From assembly GCA_900545215.1 (NCBI GenBank), contig UQXW01000042.1, forward strand, positions 1 to 19,481: a DNA stretch of 19,481 nt, written 5' to 3'. Shown here piece by piece: positions 6,954 to 15,726 of the stretch (position 1 is the first letter of the stretch; every line of letters begins with the position of its first letter). The stretch comes from an uncultured Bacteroidota bacterium. Lineage in GTDB: Bacteria > Bacteroidota > Bacteroidia > Bacteroidales > P3. A program made the translations under genes and the position numbers. A model generated the notes under the pieces. The model ran no database searches, was not told the DNA's origin, and saw nothing but the letters and a program-made list of their open reading frames with translations.

Positions 6954-8153
6954 TTAAATTGTTCTTCCGGGATATATTTTCAAGGCTTCCTCCAAGCATT
7001 TTACTGCTGCGATAAGGTCTTCTTCTTTTAAGACGTATGCCATTCTGGCTTGTTTGCGACCTTTTTCGGGGTTTGAATAAAATCCTGTGGCAGGGGCAAG
7101 CATTACCGTGGCTCCGTTGTAGGAGAAGTCTTTCAACAGCCATTCGCAGAACTTATCCGAGTCGTCTATCGGCATTTCTATGATTGAATAGAATGCTCCG
7201 GTAGGCATAGGACAACGGCATCCGGGGATTTTGTTCACTGCATTTATCAGTGTTTTACGTCTGCTGTCGTATTCTGCCGCTACTTTATCGAAATATTCTT
7301 TCGGCGTATCCACTGCTGCTTCCGCAAAGATTTGTCCGAAGTAAGGCGGACATAATCTTGCTTGTCCCATTCTCAATGCAGAGGTCATTACCTCTTTGTT
7401 TTTGGAGATGATGACTCCCACTCTGGCTCCACAAGCGGAATATCTCTTGCTTACGGAATCCAAAAGTACGACATTGTTTGAGATTTCGTCCAATTCCATT
7501 ACGGAGAAGTGCTTTCTGCCATCATAGCAGAACTCTCTGTAAACCTCATCTGCAAAAAGGAAGAGGTCGTGCTTCTTTGCCAATTTTGCCAAAGATTGCA
7601 ACTCTTCTTTGGTGTAAAGATAACCGGTAGGGTTGTTAGGGTTGCAGACCATGATTGCTCTTGTCTTCGGTGTGATTGCTTTCTCGAATTCCTCGATTGG
7701 CGGAAGAGCGAAACCATTGTCTATCGTTGATGGTATGGTCTTTATAACCGTGTCGGAAAGAATGGCAAAAGAGTTGTAATTCGTATAATACGGTTCAGGT
7801 ATCAATACTTCATCGCCCTGATTGCAACAGATGGTGAATGCGAATTGAAGAGCCTCGCTTCCTCCGTTGGTTACCACGATTTCATCAGGGGTTATGTTGA
7901 TGTTGTGCTTTGCATAGTATTCGCAAAGACGCTCCCTGTATGAAATGTTTCCTGCCGAATGGGTATAGGCAACGACGTTCATCTCTGCTTTACGAAGGGC
8001 ATCTACCGCTCCTTTTGGAGTTTCAATATCGGGTTGTCCTATATTGAGGTGATAAACCTTTATTCCTTTTGCCTTTGCGGCTTCTGCGTAAGGCACCAAC
8101 TTCCTTATCGCAGAAGCAGGAAGAATTGTGCCTTTTCTTGATATTTGTGGCAT
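6954..8153 (-). CDS. PLP-dependent class I/II aminotransferase (aspartate aminotransferase-like)
   Basis: This 399-residue fold-type I enzyme uses pyridoxal phosphate to transfer amino groups between an amino acid and a 2-oxo acid. Visible landmarks are NGGSEAL at 96-102 (phosphate-binding loop), NPNNPTG at 171-177, ADEVY at 201-205 (Asp202 contacts the pyridine nitrogen), the Schiff-base lysine Lys236 in DSVSKRYSACGARVG, and Arg244. An arginine in KQARMAYVL near the C-terminus is the probable carboxylate anchor. The pattern fits the bacterial aspartate aminotransferase-like group, but substrate cannot be read from these motifs. The start has an A-rich leader, usual for this phylum. It lies 17 bases after the second DUF1573 gene and is probably the last gene of that operon, followed by a strong hairpin. 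Confidence 0.92.
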   Translation of the reverse strand: MPQISRKGTILPASAIRKLVPYAEAAKAKGIKVYHLNIGQPDIETPKGAVDALRKAEMNVVAYTHSAGNISYRERLCEYYAKHNINITPDEIVVTNGGSEALQFAFTICCNQGDEVLIPEPYYTNYNSFAILSDTVIKTIPSTIDNGFALPPIEEFEKAITPKTRAIMVCNPNNPTGYLYTKEELQSLAKLAKKHDLFLFADEVYREFCYDGRKHFSVMELDEISNNVVLLDSVSKRYSACGARVGVIISKNKEVMTSALRMGQARLCPPYFGQIFAEAAVDTPKEYFDKVAAEYDSRRKTLINAVNKIPGCRCPMPTGAFYSIIEMPIDDSDKFCEWLLKDFSYNGATVMLAPATGFYSNPEKGRKQARMAYVLKEEDLIAAVKCLEEALKIYPGRTI

Positions 8154-8170
8154 TATGTTTTTTGTGTTTG

Positions 8171-8578
8171 TTATTTCTTTATTACTGTTCCTTTGATTTT
8201 CAGAATGACTCTGTTGTTCGTGGCATTCGATTCGACCGTTATGGACTTGTTGATTGGTCCGACGTTGTTTGTGTTGTATTTAACGGTAATCGAAGCGGAT
8301 TGTCCGGGCATTAGTGGTTCTTTGCTCCATGATGGAACGGTACAACCGCAGGAAGAACGTACTTTTGAAAGAACCAACGGTACTTTTCCTGTGTTTTTGT
8401 ACTTGAATTCCGTTACACCGTTTCCACCTTGTTGAACTTCGCCATAGTCGTGTTCCAACTTCTCGAATGTGATTTCCGCTTGTGCGGCATTAGACTTTTG
8501 TTCTGTTTTTTGCGTTTGTGCATTCGCTCCGAATATGAAAGCGAACACTAAAACCAATGTTGAAATAAATCTCTTCAT
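8171..8578 (-). CDS. DUF1573 domain protein, exported (second of tandem pair)
   Basis: The 135-residue product begins with a clear signal peptide (MKRF followed by a hydrophobic run to about residue 18, probable cleavage after GANA at 20). A single DUF1573 domain follows, from about residue 37 to the end. The family signature is visible as HDYGEVQQG (43-51) and SCGCT (76-80). The fold is expected to be an immunoglobulin-like beta sandwich of the periplasm or cell surface. DUF1573 proteins are abundant in Bacteroidota and have no assigned function; the CGC pair could form a disulfide or bind a ligand, but this is inference. It lies 24 bases after the first DUF1573 gene and 17 before the aminotransferase, so one transcript is likely. 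It is about as long as a single-domain protein can be. Confidence 0.9.
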   Translation of the reverse strand: MKRFISTLVLVFAFIFGANAQTQKTEQKSNAAQAEITFEKLEHDYGEVQQGGNGVTEFKYKNTGKVPLVLSKVRSSCGCTVPSWSKEPLMPGQSASITVKYNTNNVGPINKSITVESNATNNRVILKIKGTVIKK

Positions 8579-8602
8579 CTTTGTATGTTTTTACGTTTAT
8601 AA

Positions 8603-9052
8603 CTATTCTTCGATTTCATCATCTCTGACTTCGCCGGTTATAAGCAGGAGTGTTCGTTTTTGTTTGCGGTCATTGGTCTTTACAACGACGCTTCGCTTTA
8701 TTTCTCCTACTATGTTGGAATTATAGCTGACTTTTATCTGTGTGGTATCTTGCGGCATGACAGGTTCGTTATTCCATTTTGCGACAGTGCAGCCGCAGGA
8801 GACCTTTACGTTTTCTATAACCAATGGTGCCTGACCTTGGTTTGTGATGGTAAATATCGCCACTGCCTCCTCTCCTTTCTCTATTTCACCGAAGTCATGC
8901 GATAGTTTATCGAATTTTGCAACGGCATAACGTTCATTATCTGCAATAATCTCACTTTGAGCCAAAGCAAAAACCGGTAACAAAACCATTGTAACGATGG
9001 CGATAACAACGTTAGCCTTTTGAAAGCATCTAATACCGTAAAGGTTCATCAT
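8603..9052 (-). CDS. DUF1573 domain protein, exported (first of tandem pair)
   Basis: I place the start at ATG 9052 (149 residues, MMNLYGIRCF...). The frame could begin at a TTG at 9073, but that codon sits essentially at the predicted transcription start. ATG 9049 is equally possible. The N-terminus has a basic region and a hydrophobic segment (about residues 15-28), with probable cleavage after ALA (about 31). A DUF1573 domain follows with HDFGEIEKG and SCGCT (85-89). It is clearly a paralogue of the next gene, sharing the spacing HDfGE ... SCGCTV..W..EP.MP, but diverged in most other positions. It is the first gene of the operon DUF1573 / DUF1573 / aminotransferase. Function is unknown. 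Confidence 0.88.
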   Translation of the reverse strand: MMNLYGIRCFQKANVVIAIVTMVLLPVFALAQSEIIADNERYAVAKFDKLSHDFGEIEKGEEAVAIFTITNQGQAPLVIENVKVSCGCTVAKWNNEPVMPQDTTQIKVSYNSNIVGEIKRSVVVKTNDRKQKRTLLLITGEVRDDEIEE

Positions 9053-9077
9053 TCCACTGTTTTTCCGTAACAACGGG

Positions 9078-9085
9078 CAAAGTTA
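9078..9085 (-). promoter_or_regulatory. -7 element of the DUF1573-aminotransferase operon
   Basis: TAACTTTG on the minus strand matches TAnnTTTG exactly. The -33 region is a run of T without a clear TTTG. Transcription would begin near 9070-9073, which argues for translation from ATG 9052 or 9049 instead of the TTG at 9073. Confidence 0.6.
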
Positions 9086-9157
9086 CAACATTAGTTTCAT
9101 ATTCTGAAAAAAAATATCCTTTTTCGTACGTTGCTGTTTTGACGCAAAGTATTCGGA

Positions 9158-9196
9158 TAAAAACAAAGAGGAAAGAACATGCGTTCTTCCCTCTTT
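9158..9196 (-). terminator. Intrinsic terminator of the PpiD-like gene
   Basis: AAAGAGGAAAGAAC (9165-9178) pairs with GTTCTTCCCTCTTT (9183-9196), 14 positions with one mismatch and an ATGC loop. On the minus strand the stem is followed by GTTTTTATCC. It begins about 20 bases past the stop codon at 9218. Confidence 0.85.
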
Positions 9197-9217
9197 CTAT
9201 ATTAGATATGTTCGTTC

Positions 9218-11347
9218 CTAATAGAATATCGTAAAATAGTTCTTTATGTCCGCCTGCATTTGCAATACCTGCATCGTCATTTGTGTTTTTTGCATTGCTC
9301 TTGTCTTGTATTGCTGTTGTATAAGACCTGCATTCTCTTTCACAGGTCTTGTATATATCCTATCAACGTTTACAACATATACTCCGTTAAATCCTCTGAT
9401 AGGCTTTTGCATTCCTGTTTTCTTGACAGCGGACAAATTACCTATAACTCTCATTTCGGGACCCGCTGCTGCGAAATATGGTGAAGAAAAGTCGATACTC
9501 ATTGCAGAATCTATTTGAGAGTTCGCACTTGCTGCAAAAGTCTCTATTGTTTTGTTGCTTGCTTGCAATTTCTCGGCTTTTTGCATCAATGCTTGTGCCT
9601 TTTTCTCGATTTTGACTTGTGATTCTATGTAAGGTTTCACTTGTTCAAGAGAGAGTATTCCCTTTTCCTTTACATCTTTCAAGCCGACCACAACAAACAT
9701 ATCCGCCAACTGATAAACCTCAGGAGCAACATCACCTTTCTTTGTATCCTTATTGAATGCCCATCTTACGATTTCTCTGCAATAAGATGTTCCACTAAGT
9801 TGATAATCCATCTCTCTGACGCTTGAAGACAAGATATTGATGTTTTGTTTTTGAGCTTGTGCTTTCATGTCTGCCAAACTCTTAGACGCACCAAGGAATA
9901 TATCTGCTTTATCCTTTATTTCGTTGATTGTTTTGTCGCTTGCTCTGACTCCCATCACTATCATCGCAACCTGCATCTTGGTTTTTGGTTCGGTCTTTTC
10001 TTTCAATTTTATCACGTAATGACCGACTTCATTCGGCAAATCATAGACAAATACTCCTCCGATATTCGTATTCCTTATTTGATTGTACAATTCGGATTGA
10101 AGTTGTCCGTCCATTATCCATTGCGAATCGCCGAAATTGTTTTTTGCTTCAGGGTCATCAGAGAACTTTACCACACTCTGTTCAAACAAATCCGAATTTG
10201 CCTTAAACGCTCCGCACAAACTATCTGCAAGGTGTTTCGCTTGCTCCGGCGTACGCTTTATATCTTTGGACGCTTTGTTGTTAAGGATAAGAATTTGCGA
10301 AAATCTGACAGAATCTGGACGGCTCTGAATATCTGTTATCTTTGCCATTATCCAGTTGGCTCCTTGTTGGAACGGAGCTATGAAGTCTCCCGTTTTCTTA
10401 CCTGCAAGTATTGAGTCTGCAAATACGTTCTTCAAATCATCAATCTTGTAGAACGTACTATCATAAGTTCTGTCGGAAGAACCGGATACGAAGCCCGGAA
10501 TATCTTCTTTGCTCAATGTTTGAAATTCTGCGTATGTCCTGACTACCGAATCATTGATGGCTTTTACGTCGGCAGGCGAAGGCTGAACGGAAAACTTAAC
10601 GAACTCCAAATCTCTTATCGGTTCGTACAATTTATATTCGTTCTTGTGTTCCTCATAGTACTTTTTGTAATCCTCATCGGTTACTTTTATCGTATTATCT
10701 GCCACAGACTGATAAGGCAATACGACATATCTCGAATCCGTTACCTTATTATACACATCGCTTATATGTTCCGCAATTTTCTTCGGCATATAGAAACTGC
10801 TTGAAACAAGTCCTGTATATTTCTCTTGAAGTCTTGTTTCCTTGACGTATCTTTCAAATTCATTCCAACTTGCTTTCTGCTCCTCCGGCAACTTATCGAA
10901 TTGGGCAATGTATTGCTTTATCGCCTGCGAATTGTATTGTCCTGTCTTGGGGTCGGAAAAGTTTTGTCTGACAATTACAGGTATGAAATCGCCAAAGAAC
11001 ATGTCGTTCATCTCATCCTCTGACACTCCGAGACCCAAGCCAAGGCATTCCTGATGCAATAGTTTCTGGGAAAGCAAACTTTGATAAGCCTGTTGCTTTG
11101 CAGCAAAACTTTGTTCCTGTGAAAGATTTGCAATACCGTATTGCTGTTTCATGTTATCTTCCGCATTTTTTACGGCTCTCTCATACTCGGCGAATGAAAT
11201 ATCCACCCCATTAACCGTTGCTAATTTAGTTGGTCTGTCTCCGGCGTTGCGTTTCCATAAATCACTGAAAATAAATGCCAAAATCGCAACTGCAATAAAT
11301 ACTACTGCAAACCCTGCTCTTTTTCTGATTCTACCAATTATAGCCAT
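9218..11347 (-). CDS. PpiD/SurA-like membrane-anchored peptidyl-prolyl isomerase
   Basis: From ATG 11347 the product has 709 residues. It starts MAIIGRIRKRAG, then has one transmembrane segment (about 12-31), so it is anchored in the inner membrane with the body in the periplasm. A SurA_N-like chaperone region follows (ATVNGVDISFAEYERAV near 43-59). A parvulin-type domain lies at about 346-451 (RFSQILI, then an FGDSQWI-type motif and GHYVIKLKEK). This is the PpiD layout: a foldase for proteins passing through the periplasm. The frame is open 39 codons further upstream to 11464, but the start at 11347 is preferred. It begins the typical PpiD N-terminus, is preceded by AAAGAGGAA, and the predicted transcription start near 11398 lies inside the longer frame. 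The gene is monocistronic with its own terminator, and divergent from the S41 protease gene. Confidence 0.9.
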   Translation of the reverse strand: MAIIGRIRKRAGFAVVFIAVAILAFIFSDLWKRNAGDRPTKLATVNGVDISFAEYERAVKNAEDNMKQQYGIANLSQEQSFAAKQQAYQSLLSQKLLHQECLGLGLGVSEDEMNDMFFGDFIPVIVRQNFSDPKTGQYNSQAIKQYIAQFDKLPEEQKASWNEFERYVKETRLQEKYTGLVSSSFYMPKKIAEHISDVYNKVTDSRYVVLPYQSVADNTIKVTDEDYKKYYEEHKNEYKLYEPIRDLEFVKFSVQPSPADVKAINDSVVRTYAEFQTLSKEDIPGFVSGSSDRTYDSTFYKIDDLKNVFADSILAGKKTGDFIAPFQQGANWIMAKITDIQSRPDSVRFSQILILNNKASKDIKRTPEQAKHLADSLCGAFKANSDLFEQSVVKFSDDPEAKNNFGDSQWIMDGQLQSELYNQIRNTNIGGVFVYDLPNEVGHYVIKLKEKTEPKTKMQVAMIVMGVRASDKTINEIKDKADIFLGASKSLADMKAQAQKQNINILSSSVREMDYQLSGTSYCREIVRWAFNKDTKKGDVAPEVYQLADMFVVVGLKDVKEKGILSLEQVKPYIESQVKIEKKAQALMQKAEKLQASNKTIETFAASANSQIDSAMSIDFSSPYFAAAGPEMRVIGNLSAVKKTGMQKPIRGFNGVYVVNVDRIYTRPVKENAGLIQQQYKTRAMQKTQMTMQVLQMQADIKNYFTIFY

Positions 11348-11404
11348 TTCCTCTTTACTTTGTTTATCGTTATTGTTAATGATTTCGCGGTAAATTCCGA
11401 CTTG

Positions 11405-11412
11405 CAAAAGTA
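11405..11412 (-). promoter_or_regulatory. -7 element of the PpiD-like gene
   Basis: TACTTTTG on the minus strand matches TAnnTTTG. No exact TTTG lies at the -33 distance. The predicted start near 11398 gives a leader of about 50 bases and supports translation from 11347. Confidence 0.55.
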
Positions 11413-11485
11413 GGAAGAAAATTCTGAAGATGAAAATATTTGAGAAAAAAACTTGTCTTCCCAATGCTTTTCTTTGACGTTTGCC

Positions 11486-11493
11486 TATCTTTG
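11486..11493 (+). promoter_or_regulatory. -7 element of the S41 protease operon
   Basis: TATCTTTG matches TAnnTTTG exactly, 24 bases before the ATG at 11518. A -33 TTTG is not seen at ideal spacing. The -7 elements of the two divergent genes are about 75 bases apart, so their control regions adjoin. Confidence 0.6.
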
Positions 11494-11517
11494 TACCGAA
11501 ATTAAATCTCTAAAATC

Positions 11518-13173
11518 ATGAGGATATTACGAATTTCCATTTGCTTTTTTGCGATGACGGCTTTCTCGATGGTCGGTTCTCTTTACGCACAAACAAAGAA
11601 CAATGAAGACAATTATTTTGAAACGAATAAAGCCATAGAAACTTTCGGCTCGGTTTTCAAAGCATTAAACTCCAATTACGTAGATGAATTAAATGCAGGA
11701 GATTTGACCAAAACGGCAATAGATGCGATGTTGTTGAAGCTCGACCCTTATACGAACTTCTATCCCGAGTCTGATATGGAAAACGTGAAATTGCAACTTT
11801 TGGGACAATATGGCGGAATAGGTGCTTTGATTCATTATAGGGACAAGCAAACCGTCATTTCCGAGCCTTACGAAAACCTTCCTGCACAGAAAGCCGGTCT
11901 TATGGCAGGGGATGTGATATTGAAAATCAACGGGGAAAGTTGCGAGGGTAAAACCAGCGACCAAGTCAGTGAAAAATTGAGAGGACAAGCCGGAACCGAG
12001 TTGACGATAAGCATAGAGCGTAACGAAAAACGTTTCGACAAAAAGTTGAAACGAGCGGAAATCCAACTTCCGAACGTATCCTATTCCGGTATGATAGGCA
12101 ATAAAACCGGTTATATCAAGTTGGACGAATTTACAAAGAACGCTGCAAAAAACGTATTGGAGGCTTGCAAGCAACTCAAAGCAAAAGGAGCGGAAGCATT
12201 GGTGCTTGACCTCAGAGGGAACGGCGGAGGCTTGCTGAACGAGGCTGTCGATATTGTAAATATTTTCGTTGAAAAAGGTCAAATTGTCGTAAGCAAGAAA
12301 GCAAAGGACATTGCCAAAAGCAATACTTTCAGAACAATGCAAAAAGCCTTTGCTCCGAATATGCCGCTTGTCGTTTTGATCGATGCTTCTTCGGCTTCGG
12401 CTTCCGAAATTGTGGCAGGCAGCCTGCAGGATTTGGATAGAGCTGTCATAATGGGCGAACGCTCTTTCGGCAAAGGGCTTGTTCAGACTGTCGTTCCGTT
12501 GGTATATAACGCTCAAATGAAAGTTACCGAGTCCAAATACTACATTCCTAGCGGCAGATGTATTCAAGCCATCGATTACTCACACAGAGACGAATACGGA
12601 AGAGCGACCAAGATTCCCGATTCTTTGAAGACCGCATTCAGAACAAAGAACGGAAGAACCGTATATGCAGGTTCGGGAATAGAACCCGACGTTTTCATAG
12701 AACCCGAGTATGCTTCCAATATTGCAATCTCGCTTATAAGCAAATATCTTTACTTCGATTATGCCACAGAGTTCGTAAGGAAGCACCCGTCGATAGCTCC
12801 TGCCGGAGAATTCGAGATAACGGATGGGATTTACGATGATTTCGTTTCTTTTCTCAAAGATAAGGATTACAGTTACACCACGGCAAGCGAGAAATCCATG
12901 GAAACCCTGCTCTCCGTTGCCGAAAGGGAACATGTCGAAGCCTCAACCATTGAAGAAATGAAGCGAATAAAGAGCGAACTTGCGGAGGACAAAAAGAACG
13001 ATATATACAAATTCAAGGACGAAATAAAGACCTTGCTTCTCGGAGAGATAGTTTCCAGATATTATTTTCAGAAAGGCAGGGTCGAAGCCTTGTTAAAGCA
13101 TGACAACGAACTGAAGAAAGCCGTTGAATTGCTGAACAACGAAGCGGAATACAAGAAAATACTTGACAAATAA
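11518..13173 (+). CDS. S41-family C-terminal processing peptidase (CtpA/Tsp-like), exported
   Basis: The 551-residue protein has a signal peptide (residues 1-25, ending SLYAQ), a helical N-terminal region, and a PDZ domain at about 95-168 (GQYGGIGALI ... AGLMAGDVILKINGE). The S41 catalytic core lies at about 185-350, with VLDLRGNGGGLLNEAV at 229-244. The serine-lysine dyad is Ser294 in SSASASEI and Lys319 in RSFGKGLVQT, 25 residues apart as in E. coli Tsp (Ser430/Lys455). Such proteases cut periplasmic or envelope proteins from the C-terminus, recognised by the PDZ domain. A C-terminal extension of about 200 residues is mostly helical. It is first in an operon: 18 bases separate its stop from the transglutaminase-like gene, whose product could be a substrate or partner (inference). 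Confidence 0.94.
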   Translation: MRILRISICFFAMTAFSMVGSLYAQTKNNEDNYFETNKAIETFGSVFKALNSNYVDELNAGDLTKTAIDAMLLKLDPYTNFYPESDMENVKLQLLGQYGGIGALIHYRDKQTVISEPYENLPAQKAGLMAGDVILKINGESCEGKTSDQVSEKLRGQAGTELTISIERNEKRFDKKLKRAEIQLPNVSYSGMIGNKTGYIKLDEFTKNAAKNVLEACKQLKAKGAEALVLDLRGNGGGLLNEAVDIVNIFVEKGQIVVSKKAKDIAKSNTFRTMQKAFAPNMPLVVLIDASSASASEIVAGSLQDLDRAVIMGERSFGKGLVQTVVPLVYNAQMKVTESKYYIPSGRCIQAIDYSHRDEYGRATKIPDSLKTAFRTKNGRTVYAGSGIEPDVFIEPEYASNIAISLISKYLYFDYATEFVRKHPSIAPAGEFEITDGIYDDFVSFLKDKDYSYTTASEKSMETLLSVAEREHVEASTIEEMKRIKSELAEDKKNDIYKFKDEIKTLLLGEIVSRYYFQKGRVEALLKHDNELKKAVELLNNEAEYKKILDK

Positions 13174-13191
13174 CAAATCCTATTTCAATCC

Positions 13192-15726
13192 ATGAGAAAC
13201 ACATTGTACATCTATTTGGTTGCATTGCTATGTATCTGCAATCTATCAGCTCAAAACCCGAGAAACGACAACAAAATCTTCGATGAAAATCTGACAAAAC
13301 AGGAAAGCGAATATCTGCATTTCCTTTACGATTACATGCCTCTTTGCGATTTGGCGGACTATGATGGAGAATTTTTTCTCAATCAGGTAAGGTATGCAAT
13401 CAAGGCAAGAGAGACTTTCAGCTGGGGCAGCAAAATTCCCGAGGATATATTCAAACATTTCGTTCTGGTGTACAGAGTAAACAACGAAAACCTCGATACG
13501 GCGAGAATGTTCATGTTCGAGAGCCTTAAAGACAGGATAAAGAACATGAGTATGTACGATGCTGCTTTGGAAGTCAACCATTGGTGTCATGAAAGAGTGA
13601 ATTACAAGGCTTCCGACGGCAGAACTTCCTCTCCTTTGGCGACCATAAAAACCTCTTGGGGACGTTGCGGAGAGGAAAGCACTCTTACTGTAACAGCATT
13701 GAGGGCAGTGGGACTGCCTGCAAGGCAATGCTACACACCGAGATGGGCTCACACCGATGATAATCACGCATGGGTGGAAGTATGGGTCGATGGCAAATGG
13801 CACCACCTCGGAGCCTGCGAACCGGAACCCGAACTCGATATTGCGTGGTTCGATGCCCCTGCCAAAAGAGCCATGATGGTTCATACCACTGTGTTCGGAA
13901 AATACAACGGACAGGAAGAGAAAAATCACGAAGGCAAACTTTACGACAAAATAAACCTGTTATCGAACTACGCCGCAACGAAAAAACTGAAAATATCGGT
14001 CAAAGACGAAAACGGGAAACCGGTTAAAGACGCACAAGTCTCTTTCGGCTTGTACAACTATGCGGAATTTTATCCTCTTGCGAAGATAAAAACAGACGAA
14101 AACGGCGTGGCAAGTCTTACGACAGGCTTGGGCGATTTGATGATATGGGTGAAGAAAGGCGACAAATCGGCTTCCGCCTTGGTCAAAGCCGAAACAGATA
14201 TGGCAGAACTTGTTCTCAGAACCACTTTTTTTTATCCCCACACCGAGACTTTCAAGGTTTGTCCGCCTGTTGCCAAACAAGTCAAGCGTCTTGCGGGAGA
14301 AAAAGTTTCCGAAAACCTGAAACGCTTCGAGTATGAAGACTCCTTGCGGGAGGCTTATTTGAAGACGTTTCCGCGAAACGCCGTTTCATTTTCCTCAAAC
14401 GAAGAAACAGAAAAAGCGGAGAAGCTTATAGCCGATTCATGGGGCAATTACAAAGAGATAAAACGGGTCTTGACAAGCGGAGAAGAGCATTCCTCGGATA
14501 TATTGAGCCTGTTGTATGAGAAGGATTTGAGGGATATTGAAGCAGATGTGGTTTTGAGCCATTTGAAAGCCTATAAAAATTATCCGGCAAAGGAAAAGGC
14601 TTTGCAGGACTTCGTTCTCAATCCGCGGGTGCAGTTGGAGAAAATAACGCCTTACAGAGGCTTTTTGCAGCAATACTTTGCCGACCATGCGGAAGTCTTT
14701 ATGGCAAATCCGCAAAGCATAGCCGATTGGATAAAGCAGAACATTGCTTTGAACGATGAGGAAAATTATTACGGGGTTCAAATATCCCCTGCGGGCATTC
14801 TAAAACTCAAACAATGCGATGCTCTTTCCCGTGAGATATTTTTCGTTGCCGTTGCAAGGAGCTTCGGAATAGCCGCAAGGTATGACTGGGCTGTCGGAAA
14901 GGCTCAGTACAAGACCTCATCGGCTGAGGATTGGAAGTACCCTCGATTCGAGCAGGAAAAAATCGAACCCATGGGCTTTGTTACTGTAAGCAACTCTCCG
15001 AGAAACAAAATCAAGCCCGAATATTACTCACACTTCACTCTTCAAAGGCTTACGGGCAATGAATACAAGACATTGGACTTCGAATATGACCCGAAGTTCG
15101 CTTCGTTTCCCGAAACGCTTCGCATTGCGGCAGGGAATTACAGACTGATGAGCGGAAACAGAGATGCGGACGGCAATATCTATGTGAGAGAAGAATATTT
15201 CAGCATCGAGGAGAACGACACTGCCAAAGTGGAAGTTGTCATGGCAGAGATAAAAAGCGACTTGAAAGCATTCGGCAAAGTGGATTTGCGAAAACTATTT
15301 TCCAAAACGACAATCGAAAATGCGAATACCAAGAACATCAAATACGGAAAAGGATTGATATTGGCCATAACCGATTCCTATTCCGAGCCTGAGAAGCACC
15401 TGATGGCGGATTTGGAACTCGTAAAGAATGATATGGAGGCATGGGGCGGCGATATAATATTCGCAACCGTCAAAACGCCGGATGAAAAACTCCTCAGCCT
15501 TTATCCCGACTTGCCGAAGCAAACAATCTTCGTGCAAGATAAGCACAAAAACATTCAAAAGCAGATAATCAAAGCCACAGATTTCGATTTCTCCGACGAA
15601 TATCCTTTGCTGTGCTTCATAAGCAGGACGGGAGAAATATTTTTCTTGTCGGAAGGATACCGAATCGGCTCGGGAGAGAGTTTATTGAAAGTGATACATC
15701 AACTGAATTTGGAGGGTAAAAAATGA
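13192..15726 (+). CDS. Multidomain transglutaminase-like protein, exported
   Basis: The 844-residue product has a signal peptide (1-20, ending NLSA). It contains a transglutaminase-like papain-fold domain at about 120-235: Cys159 in SWGRCGEES and His192 in DDNHAWVEVW, followed by GACEPEPELD, where the third catalytic residue is not certain. A beta-sandwich, carboxypeptidase-regulatory-like segment follows at about 265-333 (DENGKPVKDAQVSF). Residues about 525-575 resemble a second transglutaminase-type motif region (SPAGILKLKQCDALSREIFF ... SFGIAARYD). The last part, about 715-838, looks thioredoxin-like (GLILAITDSY ... PLLCFISRTGEIFFLSEGY) but lacks a CxxC pair. Bacterial proteins of this superfamily are usually proteases or peptidoglycan/protein-modifying enzymes; the activity here is unknown. 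The gene follows the S41 protease by 18 bases and overlaps the next by 4 (ATGA), so the three are very likely co-expressed. Confidence 0.88.
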   Translation: MRNTLYIYLVALLCICNLSAQNPRNDNKIFDENLTKQESEYLHFLYDYMPLCDLADYDGEFFLNQVRYAIKARETFSWGSKIPEDIFKHFVLVYRVNNENLDTARMFMFESLKDRIKNMSMYDAALEVNHWCHERVNYKASDGRTSSPLATIKTSWGRCGEESTLTVTALRAVGLPARQCYTPRWAHTDDNHAWVEVWVDGKWHHLGACEPEPELDIAWFDAPAKRAMMVHTTVFGKYNGQEEKNHEGKLYDKINLLSNYAATKKLKISVKDENGKPVKDAQVSFGLYNYAEFYPLAKIKTDENGVASLTTGLGDLMIWVKKGDKSASALVKAETDMAELVLRTTFFYPHTETFKVCPPVAKQVKRLAGEKVSENLKRFEYEDSLREAYLKTFPRNAVSFSSNEETEKAEKLIADSWGNYKEIKRVLTSGEEHSSDILSLLYEKDLRDIEADVVLSHLKAYKNYPAKEKALQDFVLNPRVQLEKITPYRGFLQQYFADHAEVFMANPQSIADWIKQNIALNDEENYYGVQISPAGILKLKQCDALSREIFFVAVARSFGIAARYDWAVGKAQYKTSSAEDWKYPRFEQEKIEPMGFVTVSNSPRNKIKPEYYSHFTLQRLTGNEYKTLDFEYDPKFASFPETLRIAAGNYRLMSGNRDADGNIYVREEYFSIEENDTAKVEVVMAEIKSDLKAFGKVDLRKLFSKTTIENANTKNIKYGKGLILAITDSYSEPEKHLMADLELVKNDMEAWGGDIIFATVKTPDEKLLSLYPDLPKQTIFVQDKHKNIQKQIIKATDFDFSDEYPLLCFISRTGEIFFLSEGYRIGSGESLLKVIHQLNLEGKK
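15711..15716 (+). promoter_or_regulatory. Strong Shine-Dalgarno sequence for the barrel gene
   Basis: GGAGGG lies 6 bases before the ATG at 15723. Most genes in this window have none, so this site inside the end of the transglutaminase-like gene fixes the start and suggests efficient coupled or independent initiation. Confidence 0.7.

Noticed and set aside
11348..11464. N-terminal extension of the PpiD-like protein by 39 residues
   Set aside because: The extension crosses the predicted -7 element and start site, and it would place an unlikely second hydrophobic run before the conserved membrane anchor.
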